From Larkinella sp049445795 (GTDB lineage Bacteria; Bacteroidota; Bacteroidia; Cytophagales; Spirosomataceae): DNA of 64,000 nt. Position 1 is the first letter of the stretch, and every line of letters starts with the position of its first letter. Shown in pieces: positions 26,732 to 34,194 of the stretch. The position numbers and the translations under genes were made by a program. The notes beneath the pieces were generated by a model. That model saw only the letters and a program-made list of their open reading frames with translations. It was not told where the DNA came from and did not search any database. The stretch covers positions 1-64,000 of the forward strand of contig NZ_JBMSDT010000005.1 in assembly GCF_049445795.1 (NCBI RefSeq). Reading direction: 5' to 3'.

Positions 26732-27118
26732 ATGGAGATAGGAGAGAAAATAAGGCATTTTCGGGTGATAAAGAAATATTCTCAAGAGAATATGGCTTAC
26801 GAATTAAATATATCCATTACTGCCTATGGTAACATCGAGCGCGGAAAATCAGACATAAGTTATTCTAGATTAAAACAAATTTCTGACGTTTTGGAAATGC
26901 CTGTTTATATCATAGTTGGTTACAGTGATCAAATATATTTAAATTCGAATAGGTCAGTTCATACCAAGTACGGTCAAAACCGAGTTGAGAGTATTTTTGC
27001 TACCAACAGGGACTTTCTGCAAGAATTGCAGGTAGCTGAGCTAAAGATTGAAGCACTTGAGCGGGAGCTTTCACTTACGAATGAACTCCTAGACCTGCTA
27101 AAAAGCTCAAGATGTTGA
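26732..27118 (+). CDS. XRE-family DNA-binding regulator
   Basis: A 128-residue protein whose first 65 residues form a helix-turn-helix of the XRE/Cro type (IGEKIRHFRVIKKYSQENMAYEL, ISITAYGNIERGKSDIS, LKQISDVLEMPV). Residues about 95-125 form a short coiled coil suited to dimerisation (AELKIEALERELSLTNELLDLL). It is divergent from the lipoprotein gene with 112 bp between starts and is a natural candidate for its regulator. The gene is AT-rich like the rest of the insertion between murE and mraY. Confidence 0.82.
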   Translation: MEIGEKIRHFRVIKKYSQENMAYELNISITAYGNIERGKSDISYSRLKQISDVLEMPVYIIVGYSDQIYLNSNRSVHTKYGQNRVESIFATNRDFLQELQVAELKIEALERELSLTNELLDLLKSSRC

Positions 27119-27149
27119 AAAAGCTTTTCAAGTTTGATAACAGTGTACT

Positions 27150-27157
27150 TATATTTG
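27150..27157 (+). promoter_or_regulatory. Possible mraY -7 box TATATTTG
   Basis: TATATTTG fits the Bacteroidota -7 consensus TAnnTTTG and lies 53 nt upstream of the mraY ATG. No TTG at the standard 19-21 nt distance was found, so the call is weak. A local promoter would make sense because two minus-strand genes separate mraY from murE. Confidence 0.35.
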
Positions 27158-27209
27158 GACATAAATATGATAGAAATTGGGCGGAAACTACGGGTCCGTT
27201 CCTGCAATT

Positions 27210-28427
27210 ATGCTGTATTACCTTTTCACCTACCTCGACCAGCAGTTCGATTTTCCCGGTGCCGGGCTTTTTCAGTATTTGTCCTTTCGGGCGGGGGCGG
27301 CCATCACACTCTCGTTGCTGATTGCGGCTGTTTACGGGCGGCAGATTATCGACATGCTGCGAAGCCTGCAAATCGGGGAGGAAATCCGGGATCTGGGGCT
27401 GGCGGGTCAGATGCAGAAACGCGGAACGCCTACGATGGGCGGTTTTATTATCTTGGCGTCGTTGGTTTTCCCAACGCTGTTGTTCGCCAAACTGACCAAC
27501 GTTTACATCGTTCTGCTGCTGGTTTCGACCATCTGGACCGGCCTGATCGGTTTTCTGGACGATTATATTAAGGTGTTTAAAAAGAACAAAGAAGGATTAC
27601 AGGGAAAGTTCAAGGTCGTCGGGCAGGTCGGTTTGGGCGTGATTGTGGGCCTGACCTTGTATTTTAATGATTATGTAAAAATCCGGGTATACAAACCGGG
27701 TGTAATCGACACCTCGATAGGTCAGATAGAGAACGGAGCCTATCAGGACATTAAATCCATGTCGACAACGGTTCCGTTTCTGAAGAACAACGACTTCAAT
27801 TACAGCGCTTTGATGCCGGATTTTATTCCGGACGGATACACCTGGATTCTGTACGTCGCCATCGTGATCTTTATCATCACGGCCGTATCCAACGGAGCCA
27901 ACATCACCGACGGCATCGACGGGCTGGCGGCCGGTACGTCGGTCATCATCGGGCTGACGCTGGGCGTATTTGCTTATCTGTCGAACAACAAACCGCTGTC
28001 GCAGTACCTGAGCATCATGTACATTCCGAATTCGGGCGAAATGGTGATTTTCTGCGCGGCTTTTGTCGGGGCTTGTATCGGTTTTTTGTGGTACAATTCG
28101 TATCCGGCGCAGGTGTTCATGGGCGACACGGGGAGTTTGATGCTGGGTAGCATCATTGCCGTGCTGGCGCTGGCTACCCGGAAAGAACTGCTGATTCCGG
28201 TCATGTGCGGTATTTTCCTGGTCGAACTGGTATCGGTGATTATGCAGGTGAGTTATTTTCGGTATACGAAACGACGATTTGGGGAAGGGCGACGGATTTT
28301 TCTGATGTCACCGTTGCACCACCATTTTCAAAAGAAGGGCTACCACGAAGCCAAAATCGTGACCCGGTTCTGGATTGTTGGCATTATTCTGGCCGTTATT
28401 ACGTTAGTGACTTTGAAACTGCGCTAA
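27210..28427 (+). CDS. mraY: Phospho-MurNAc-pentapeptide-transferase MraY
   Basis: A membrane enzyme that makes lipid I from UDP-MurNAc-pentapeptide and undecaprenyl phosphate. Start chosen at ATG 27210 (MLYYLFTYLDQQ), the normal MraY N-terminus, giving 405 residues. Motifs: MGGFIIL, FLDDYIKVFKKNKEGL (catalytic aspartates), NGANITDGIDGLAAG and PLHHHFQKKGYHEAKI. The reading frame is intact despite the insertion upstream. It is the last dcw gene in the window; murD, ftsW, murG and murC do not follow. Confidence 0.95.
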   Translation: MLYYLFTYLDQQFDFPGAGLFQYLSFRAGAAITLSLLIAAVYGRQIIDMLRSLQIGEEIRDLGLAGQMQKRGTPTMGGFIILASLVFPTLLFAKLTNVYIVLLLVSTIWTGLIGFLDDYIKVFKKNKEGLQGKFKVVGQVGLGVIVGLTLYFNDYVKIRVYKPGVIDTSIGQIENGAYQDIKSMSTTVPFLKNNDFNYSALMPDFIPDGYTWILYVAIVIFIITAVSNGANITDGIDGLAAGTSVIIGLTLGVFAYLSNNKPLSQYLSIMYIPNSGEMVIFCAAFVGACIGFLWYNSYPAQVFMGDTGSLMLGSIIAVLALATRKELLIPVMCGIFLVELVSVIMQVSYFRYTKRRFGEGRRIFLMSPLHHHFQKKGYHEAKIVTRFWIVGIILAVITLVTLKLR

Positions 28428-28463
28428 CGTCAGAAGGAAGACTATTCACCTTCCGACGATTTT
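28428..28463 (+). terminator. Possible terminator after mraY
   Basis: CGTCAGAAGG (28428-28437) and CCTTCCGACG (28449-28458) form a 10-bp stem with one mismatch, followed by ATTTT. It begins directly after the mraY stop. The T-run is short, so termination may be partial. Confidence 0.45.
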
Positions 28464-28467
28464 AGCC

Positions 28468-29232
28468 ATGACCGAAAAAGAACGCTTGAACCAGTTAGAA
28501 CCTTTGATGGCTGAATTTGCCCTCAAGCAGGACCGGATGCTGGGGCAGATCGGTATGCTTGTTGATCAGGTTTCGCTGCACACTGTCCGCCTGGACGACC
28601 TGACCCGGCGGGTCAATGTTATTGACCAGAAAGTTGATTCGCTCGACCAGAAAATTGATTCGCTTGACCGGAAAGTTAATTCGCTTGATCAAAAAGTTAA
28701 TTCGTTCGACCAAAAAGTTGATTCGCTGGGAAGTGGGTTAGCTACTCTGACCGTTGATGTTCACAAGCGTTTTGACCGGCTGGAGCAGCGGCAAGGCAAT
28801 CTTGAAGAGGGGCAAAACCGGCTCGAACAACGGCAAACTAAGCTTGAGGAAGGCCAAAACCGGCTGGAGCAGCAGCAGGGTAAGCTTGAGGAAAGTCAAA
28901 ACCGCCTTGAACAACGGCAGAGCAAGCTCGAAGAAGGCCAAAACCGGCTGGAGCAGCGGCAGAGTAAGCTTGAAGAGGCCCAAAACCGGCTTGAACAGCG
29001 GCAGGGTAAGCTTGAAGAGGCCCAAAACCGGCTCGAACAGCGACAAAGTAAGCTTGAAGAAGGGCAGAAACGGTTGGAGCAACGTTTTGACCGTTTAGAG
29101 TCCCGGATGGACAAATTTGAATCCCGGATGGATCAATTTGAAACTCGCTTCGAGAAATTCGAAACCCGGATGGAAAAAATGGAGCAAAACCAGGAGCTTA
29201 TTATCATGCTGTTAAAAGAACATCTGAAATAG
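28468..29232 (+). CDS. Repeat-built coiled-coil protein
   Basis: A 254-residue, fully helical, highly charged protein without signal peptide or membrane segment. Residues 53-87 are five heptads of the type DQKVDSL (21-bp units, 28624-28728). Residues 104-201 are seven 14-residue units RLEQRQxKLEEGQN encoded by 42-bp repeats at 28777-29070. The tail continues in heptads (RMDKFESRMDQFETRF) to the end. The units differ by synonymous changes, so they are not a recent collapse. It lies 40 bp after mraY and just before the rplM promoter. Function unknown; a long parallel coiled coil is the only safe prediction. Confidence 0.75.
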   Translation: MTEKERLNQLEPLMAEFALKQDRMLGQIGMLVDQVSLHTVRLDDLTRRVNVIDQKVDSLDQKIDSLDRKVNSLDQKVNSFDQKVDSLGSGLATLTVDVHKRFDRLEQRQGNLEEGQNRLEQRQTKLEEGQNRLEQQQGKLEESQNRLEQRQSKLEEGQNRLEQRQSKLEEAQNRLEQRQGKLEEAQNRLEQRQSKLEEGQKRLEQRFDRLESRMDKFESRMDQFETRFEKFETRMEKMEQNQELIIMLLKEHLK

Positions 29233-29251
29233 CGGAAAATTTCGAACAGCC

Positions 29252-29282
29252 TTGTATTTCAGAAATATAGACTCTATATTTG
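29252..29282 (+). promoter_or_regulatory. rplM promoter, Bacteroidota sigma-A type
   Basis: TTG at 29252-29254, a 20-nt spacer, and TATATTTG at 29275-29282 match the Bacteroidota consensus TTG / TAnnTTTG. The transcript would start a few bases later, at the foot of the leader hairpin. Confidence 0.7.
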
Positions 29283-29283
29283 C

Positions 29284-29351
29284 ACTCCCGTTTTCGGACG
29301 GGAGTTTTTGTGTATAGCGCAAGTAATTGTCTATCAATATATAATCTCCCA
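29284..29351 (+). promoter_or_regulatory. rplM leader with two competing hairpins
   Basis: ACTCCCG (29284-29290) pairs with CGGGAGT (29299-29305), followed by TTTTT, making a small terminator-like hairpin at the 5' end of the transcript. The CTCCC at 29346-29350, just upstream of the rplM GTG start, can pair with the same GGGAG. The two pairings exclude each other, as expected for autoregulation by a ribosomal protein. An L13 leader class is described in Bacteroidia; I cannot confirm membership. Confidence 0.45.
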
Positions 29352-29358
29352 TAAACAA

Positions 29359-29808
29359 GTGGATACGTTAAGCTACAAGACCATTTCGGCCAACAAAGCG
29401 ACGGCGCAGAAAGACTGGGTGGTCATTGACGCGGAAAATCAGGTGTTAGGTCGGTTGGCAAGCCAGGCGGCAAAAATCATCCGCGGCAAGAACAAAACCA
29501 ACTTTACTCCGAACGCCGACTGTGGTGACAATGTCATCATCATCAACGCGGAGAAAATTAAATTGACCGGCAGCAAGCTGACCGACAAAGTCTACGTGCG
29601 TCATACGGGTCACCCGGGGGGGCAGCGTTTCCGGACACCCCGCGAAATGATGGCGAAAAACCCGGCTTTCATTCTGGAACACGCCATCAAAGGCATGTTG
29701 CCGAAAAACCGCCTGGGTCGCCGGTTATTTACCAACCTCTACGTGTATGCCGGTGGTCAACACCCGCACGCATCGCAGCAACCGAAAGAAATTAAACTGG
29801 AATATTAA
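29359..29808 (+). CDS. rplM: 50S ribosomal protein L13
   Basis: About 149 residues. The start is placed at the GTG at 29359, giving (M)DTLSYKTISANKAT, the usual Bacteroidota L13 N-terminus; the in-frame extension upstream to 29308 lies in the leader. Motifs WVVIDAENQVLGRLAS and MLPKNRLGRRLF are diagnostic. First gene of an rplM-rpsI pair, as in many bacteria, with its own promoter. Confidence 0.93.
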   Translation: MDTLSYKTISANKATAQKDWVVIDAENQVLGRLASQAAKIIRGKNKTNFTPNADCGDNVIIINAEKIKLTGSKLTDKVYVRHTGHPGGQRFRTPREMMAKNPAFILEHAIKGMLPKNRLGRRLFTNLYVYAGGQHPHASQQPKEIKLEY

Positions 29809-29819
29809 TAATAGAGGTT

Positions 29820-29895
29820 AGACGTAAGACAAGAGACAAACGGATTCGAACACCTCGTCTCGTCTCTTCTCTCTCGTCTTTCGTCTCATGTCTTA
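29820..29895. repeat. Weak inverted repeat of AGAC/GTCT runs between rplM and rpsI
   Basis: AGACGTAAGACAAGAGAC (29820-29837) faces several GTCTC/GTCTT runs (29858-29893). Pairing is imperfect and can shift register. It is similar in base content to the hairpin at 56897-56939. Confidence 0.4.
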
Positions 29896-29899
29896 AACA

Positions 29900-30286
29900 A
29901 TGGAACGAATCAACGCATTAGGTCGCCGAAAAACAGCCGTGTCGCGCGTGTACCTGTCAATCGGTACCGGCAGCATTGTTATCAACGGGCGGGATTACAA
30001 ACAGTATTTTCCTACGGAAGTTCTGCAAATCGTTCTGAAGCAGCCGCTGGCCACCATCAACGCTCCGGAAGGATACGACGTGAAAGTAAACGTTCGCGGG
30101 GGTGGGATTTCCGGTCAGGCCGAGGCAACCCGGATGGGGATTGCCCGGGCTCTGTGCGAATTGAACCCCGAGTTTCGGCCCGCTTTGAAAAAAGAAGGCT
30201 TCCTGACTCGCGATTCCCGCATGGTCGAGCGGAAAAAATACGGTCGCGCCAAGGCCCGTCGCCGGTTCCAGTTCTCGAAACGTTAA
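29900..30286 (+). CDS. rpsI: 30S ribosomal protein S9
   Basis: A 128-residue protein of standard S9 length: MERINALGRRKTAVSRVYL at the N-terminus, GGGISGQAEATRMGIARAL in the middle, and the conserved basic C-terminus ending KARRRFQFSKR whose last residue contacts P-site tRNA. It follows rplM by about 90 bp. Confidence 0.96.
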   Translation: MERINALGRRKTAVSRVYLSIGTGSIVINGRDYKQYFPTEVLQIVLKQPLATINAPEGYDVKVNVRGGGISGQAEATRMGIARALCELNPEFRPALKKEGFLTRDSRMVERKKYGRAKARRRFQFSKR

Positions 30287-30294
30287 TTTTTGCA

Positions 30295-30370
30295 GTTTAA
30301 GGTTTACAGTTTTTAGTTTACAGTTCGGAAATGCTGTGTTAACTATAAATTATAAACTTTAAACTTAAAC
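30295..30370. repeat. Intergenic inverted repeat, TTTATAGTTTATAG family (copy 2)
   Basis: Arms 30295-30325 and 30341-30370 (GTTTAAGGTTTACAGTTT type against AACTATAAATTATAAAC) form an imperfect AT-rich hairpin between rpsI and rpsB. Related pieces are the outer arms at 8530-8734 and the repeat at 50523-50616. Confidence 0.6.
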
Positions 30371-30445
30371 CGTCCAGACCGTACTTGTTGTTGCCGACGT
30401 GCGGTGCTGCGTATTTATTTTTTCATTCTTTATTCTTACTAAAAA

Positions 30446-31282
30446 ATGGCACAAGTCGAGTACAAAGACCTTCTGGATGCGGGTGTGCATTTTGGCCACT
30501 TGACCCGGAAATGGGATCCCCGTATGGCACCGTACATCTTCATGGAGAAGAACGGTATCCATATCATTGACCTGAACAAAACCCTGGCGTCGATCGACGA
30601 AGCATCGGCTGCCATCAAAGGGATCGTTCGTTCGGGCCGCAAGGTGATGTTTGTTGCTACCAAAAAACAAGCTCAGGAAATCGTAACGGAGGAAGCGCGT
30701 CGCCTGAAGATGCCCTACGTGACCGACCGCTGGCTGGGTGGTATGTTGACCAACTTCGCTACCATCCGGAAATCATTGAAGAAGATGCAGGGCATCGAAA
30801 AAATGATGAAGGATGAAACGACCTACAAAAGTCTGGCAAAACGCGAACGGTTGACCGTATCGCGGGAGAAAGATAAACTGGAGCGTGTACTGGGCGGTGT
30901 AGCCGATCTGACCCGTCTGCCGGCTGCGTTGTTTGTGGTCGACGTAAAACGCGAACACATCGCCGTCTCGGAAGCAAAACGCCTGGGCATCCCGGTTTTC
31001 GCCATGTGCGACACCAACTCAAACCCGGATGATGTCGATTTCCCAATCCCGGCCAATGACGATGCCTATAAGTCGATCCGCCTGATTACGCTGGCGATTG
31101 GCAAGGCCATCGAAGAAGGGCTGCTAGAACGGAAGCAGGATAAAGACGATCAGCGTCTGCAGGAAGAGGAAGAGGCAAAACGCGCTGAAGATGTCCGGTC
31201 GCAGGCCGACGACGATAGCGCCGTAGAAGCGGAAGTGAGCAGCCCGGTGGCCGCCGACGAAACCGACGAGCAGGAGAGCTAA
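30446..31282 (+). CDS. rpsB: 30S ribosomal protein S2
   Basis: A 278-residue protein starting MAQVEYKDLLDAGVHFGH, with TRKWDPRMAPYIF, DRWLGGMLTNFAT and the IPVFAMCDTNSNPDDVDFPIPANDDA block typical of S2. The C-terminal 45 residues are an acidic, low-complexity tail (EEEEAKRAEDVRSQADDD), longer than in many S2 proteins and a common Bacteroidota extension. Paired with tsf downstream, with a hairpin between them. Confidence 0.96.
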   Translation: MAQVEYKDLLDAGVHFGHLTRKWDPRMAPYIFMEKNGIHIIDLNKTLASIDEASAAIKGIVRSGRKVMFVATKKQAQEIVTEEARRLKMPYVTDRWLGGMLTNFATIRKSLKKMQGIEKMMKDETTYKSLAKRERLTVSREKDKLERVLGGVADLTRLPAALFVVDVKREHIAVSEAKRLGIPVFAMCDTNSNPDDVDFPIPANDDAYKSIRLITLAIGKAIEEGLLERKQDKDDQRLQEEEEAKRAEDVRSQADDDSAVEAEVSSPVAADETDEQES

Positions 31283-31320
31283 GACTATCTACGAGCAACC
31301 ATGTTGCCAAACGAATATAC

Positions 31321-31354
31321 CGGATAGCCCGTAGCCTCGCTATGGGCTATTCCG
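31321..31354 (+). promoter_or_regulatory. Long stem-loop between rpsB and tsf
   Basis: CGGATAGCCCGTAGC (31321-31335) pairs with GCTATGGGCTATTCCG (31339-31354): about 15 bp with one wobble and one bulge, 3-nt loop. There is no T-run after it. An attenuating or processing hairpin is known between rpsB and tsf in E. coli; a similar role here is inference. Confidence 0.55.
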
Positions 31355-31442
31355 TTTCAGGCGGCCAGTAACGCCTGTTGCCCTTCAAATTGTTTACCAG
31401 CACAACAGACCAACGTAATAACCGACAATTTAGACTCAAATC

Positions 31443-32276
31443 ATGGCAATTACCGCACAAGACGTTAACAGACTCCGGCAGGAAACAGGCGCCGGGATGA
31501 TGGATTGTAAAAAAGCGCTTACCGAAGCCGACGGCGATTTCGAAAAAGCGAAAGATATTCTGCGGAAACAAGGTCAGAAAATTGCTAGCAAACGGGCTGA
31601 CAATACGACTTCGGAAGGAATTGTGTTGACGCACGTGAGCCCGGACGGAAAAACCGGCCGCATCATCGGCTTTGCCTGCGAAACCGAACCCGTTTCGAAC
31701 GTGGCCGACTTCCAGAATCTGGCCATGTCGCTGATGGACAATGCCGTAGCCGCCAAACCTACAACCAAAGAAGAACTGCTGGCGTTGCCGCAGGGCGATG
31801 GCCGTGCCCTGCAGGAGCACATCACGGACCTGATGGGTAAAATCGGTGAAAAGCTGGACGTCATTGCTTACGAAGTCGTAACGGCTGAGCAGGTCGTGGC
31901 TTATAACCACTCGAACGGCAAACTGGGCGTTCTGGTTGGTTTGAATAACCTGAACGGTGCCGAAGTAATCGAAGTCGGAAAGGATATTGCGATGCAGATT
32001 GCCGCCATGAAACCGGTTGCGATCGACAAAGACGGCGTGGATTCAAGCATTGTAGAGCGCGAAATCGAAATCGGCAAAGACCAAGCCCGGGCCGAAGGCA
32101 AACCGGAAGCCATGCTGGAGAAAATTGCGATGGGTAAGCTGCAGAAATTCTACAAAGAAAATACGCTGCTGAACCAGGAATTCGTGAAAGACTCGTCGCT
32201 GACAATCGCTCAATTGCTGGATAAAACCAGCAAAGGATTGACTGTTTCGGCGTTCAAGCGTGTTGCTATCGGGTAA
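31443..32276 (+). CDS. tsf: Elongation factor Ts
   Basis: A 277-residue guanine-exchange factor for EF-Tu. The N-terminal UBA-like domain has RLRQETGAGMMDCKKALTEADGDFEKA, and the core has IGFACETEPVSNVADF. Full length for the short bacterial form. It is the last gene of the rpsB-tsf unit, with a terminator 35 bp downstream. Confidence 0.96.
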   Translation: MAITAQDVNRLRQETGAGMMDCKKALTEADGDFEKAKDILRKQGQKIASKRADNTTSEGIVLTHVSPDGKTGRIIGFACETEPVSNVADFQNLAMSLMDNAVAAKPTTKEELLALPQGDGRALQEHITDLMGKIGEKLDVIAYEVVTAEQVVAYNHSNGKLGVLVGLNNLNGAEVIEVGKDIAMQIAAMKPVAIDKDGVDSSIVEREIEIGKDQARAEGKPEAMLEKIAMGKLQKFYKENTLLNQEFVKDSSLTIAQLLDKTSKGLTVSAFKRVAIG

Positions 32277-32310
32277 TTGCTCGATTCACTATACTAATTT
32301 TAGTTTTAGA

Positions 32311-32342
32311 AAGCCCGGTCTATTTGATCGGGCTTTTTTTTA
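32311..32342 (+). terminator. Rho-independent terminator of rpsB-tsf
   Basis: AAGCCCG (32311-32317) and CGGGCTT (32329-32335) form the stem, with an 11-nt loop that can pair further (GGTC/GATC), followed by a run of T. Confidence 0.88.
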
Positions 32343-32358
32343 TGAAATATATTACTTT

Positions 32359-32388
32359 TTGGTTTTATTTGTACATCCAATATATTTG
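32359..32388 (+). promoter_or_regulatory. Promoter of the ECF sigma factor gene
   Basis: TTG at 32359-32361, a 19-nt spacer and TATATTTG at 32381-32388 match the Bacteroidota consensus. It lies about 85 nt upstream of the sigma factor ATG. Confidence 0.68.
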
Positions 32389-32472
32389 ATTGCTAAGACA
32401 GTAACAAGGCGTGTGCTTTATGTTATGAAAAGCAAATTACGTAGCAGTTAGTAAGTATAAATCGTCCTACCT

Positions 32473-33084
32473 ATGATTGCACCGTTAGAGATCAAGCGCA
32501 TGAGCGACGAAGAACTGGTAAGGCTTTACGTCGATAATCAGAGTAACCGGTATTTCGAGCATCTATACAGCCGATATAGTGATAAAGTGTACCGGAAATG
32601 CCTCATGTTTACCAAAGACCCGGTAAAAGCAGAAGACTTTACGCACGATATTTTTCTGCGGCTCATTCTGCGGCTCAGTAGCTTTAAGGAGCAATCCCGG
32701 TTTTCGACCTGGCTGTTTTCCATTACCTATAATTATTGCACCGATCAGCTACGGACCAACCGGAAGAAAGCTGAAGTGCCGGTTGAGGAAGACATGGACT
32801 GGCTTGATGATCAGGACGACGGAAATATGATGGAAATGGAGGCTAGCCGGCTCACGTCAGCGCTGGACCATTTGACGATAGAAGAACAAAGCCTCCTCCT
32901 GATGAAATACCAGGATGAAGTCAGTATTAAAGAGATTGCGGACATTCATAACCTCAGCGAGAGTGCCGTCAAAATGCGGTTAAAGCGCGCTAAGGAGAAA
33001 TTGAAGAAACGGTATATGGAAACCCTGCTGTTCCTGGGGCTGTTGGTTGCCAAATTAGTTGCATGGGCTAAATTTGACAAATAA
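32473..33084 (+). CDS. ECF-type RNA polymerase sigma factor
   Basis: A 203-residue sigma-70 family protein. Region 2 is visible in KAEDFTHDIFLRLILRLSSF and FSTWLFSITYNYCTDQLR; region 4 in QDEVSIKEIADIHNLSESAVKMRLKRAKEKLKK, a helix-turn-helix for the -35 element. The C-terminus carries an extra hydrophobic segment (LLFLGLLVAKLVAWAKF) that could bind the membrane or an anti-sigma factor. No anti-sigma gene is adjacent; a 66-residue protein and an MscS-type channel follow within 30 bp steps, suggesting an operon tied to membrane or osmotic stress. Confidence 0.85.
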   Translation: MIAPLEIKRMSDEELVRLYVDNQSNRYFEHLYSRYSDKVYRKCLMFTKDPVKAEDFTHDIFLRLILRLSSFKEQSRFSTWLFSITYNYCTDQLRTNRKKAEVPVEEDMDWLDDQDDGNMMEMEASRLTSALDHLTIEEQSLLLMKYQDEVSIKEIADIHNLSESAVKMRLKRAKEKLKKRYMETLLFLGLLVAKLVAWAKFDK

Positions 33085-33110
33085 CCCCTGTCCTTTTCAG
33101 CAGATCCCTC

Positions 33111-33311
33111 ATGGAATCAATTTACAACGTTTTCAAAGAAATTGAGTTACCGGATGCCTGCCCGCCCAATGTGAAAGAAGAACTGATATCGGAAATCGAC
33201 CTAATTCGGAATTCGCTTACGGTGGTGGAAGTGTATGTCGACGATTTTTTCGGGGTCGTGTCGGCATTACTTACAGCTCTTCAACTACCCGGCGATTTAC
33301 CCAAACCGTAA
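33111..33311 (+). CDS. Small acidic protein of unknown function
   Basis: A 66-residue protein, acidic, helical, without membrane segment or signal. No family recognised. It starts 26 bp after the sigma factor gene and ends 20 bp before the channel gene, so it is probably part of the same transcript. Being next to a sigma factor that lacks a visible anti-sigma partner makes it a candidate small regulator, but there is no motif to support that. Confidence 0.6.
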   Translation: MESIYNVFKEIELPDACPPNVKEELISEIDLIRNSLTVVEVYVDDFFGVVSALLTALQLPGDLPKP

Positions 33312-33331
33312 CACCAAGCCACATCTTAATC

Positions 33332-34156
33332 ATGGAGCGTATTCCTGCTTTTATCGATATATTAATCAATACCTTTACCTCCCTTATTAATCAGTTTATT
33401 GATTTTGTCCCCCGGATTATCGGAGCGGCCTTTATTCTGGCGGTTGGGTTCGGGGTGGCCAAAGGGTTGGCACTACTAGTGTCGAAAGTACTGGAACGGG
33501 TTGGTCTCAACCGGATTGGTGACCGGTTGACGGAAATCGATTTCATCAAGCGGCTGAAAACCGAAATCAAGCTCAGCGACATTGTTGCCAAAATTCTGTA
33601 TTACTTCGTTCTGTTGATTTTCCTGATGGCGGCTACCGAAACCCTCGGAGTGTCGGCCATTACGGAAATGGTTAAGTCGCTGGTTGATTTCATTCCCCGG
33701 TTGATTGCGGCTGCGATCATGCTGCAAGTGGGGGTTCTGGTCGCCGACGCGCTGAAGGGGGCGGTTGTAACGCTCTGTCAGTCGTTTAACATTGCGTCAG
33801 GGAAGTTGCTGGGCATGATTGTATTTTTCTTTTTCCTGATCATTACGCTTATCAGTGCGCTGGGGCAAGCCGGTATCAATACCGAGTTGCTGGAGTCGAG
33901 CTTTAACCTGCTGATTGGTGGCGTTATTTTCGCGTTTGCCATCGGTTACGGGATTGCGTCCCGCGATGTGATGGCTAATATTCTGTCGTCTTTCTATAGT
34001 AAAAACCGCTTCCAAGAAGGGCAGGTCATCCGGGTCGGCGAAACGAAAGGAACCATTATCCGGATCGACAATACATCATTAACTCTCCAGACGGGCGATT
34101 CGACGACGATAATTCCGTTGCAAAGCCTTCAGGCACAGAACGTTGAAGTTTTTTAG
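33332..34156 (+). CDS. MscS-family mechanosensitive channel (TM-helix-repeat type)
   Basis: A 274-residue membrane protein with two copies of the conserved TM_helix repeat (FVPRIIGAAFILAVGFGVAKGL near 25-46 and FIPRLIAAAIMLQVGVLVADAL near 115-136), further helices at about 85-105, 150-170 and 185-205, and a C-terminal MscS beta-domain (GQVIRVGETKGTIIRIDNTSLTLQTGDSTTIIPLQSL). It resembles CmpX-like small channels that respond to membrane tension. It follows the sigma factor and small protein. Confidence 0.82.
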   Translation: MERIPAFIDILINTFTSLINQFIDFVPRIIGAAFILAVGFGVAKGLALLVSKVLERVGLNRIGDRLTEIDFIKRLKTEIKLSDIVAKILYYFVLLIFLMAATETLGVSAITEMVKSLVDFIPRLIAAAIMLQVGVLVADALKGAVVTLCQSFNIASGKLLGMIVFFFFLIITLISALGQAGINTELLESSFNLLIGGVIFAFAIGYGIASRDVMANILSSFYSKNRFQEGQVIRVGETKGTIIRIDNTSLTLQTGDSTTIIPLQSLQAQNVEVF

Positions 34157-34194
34157 TAGATTTGCCAATCTCCCACCGTTAAGTCCTCTGCCGT

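Noticed and set aside
28777..29070. Tandem 42-bp units that resemble a repeat array
   Set aside because: Not a CRISPR: units are contiguous without spacers, stay in frame and encode a regular coiled coil.
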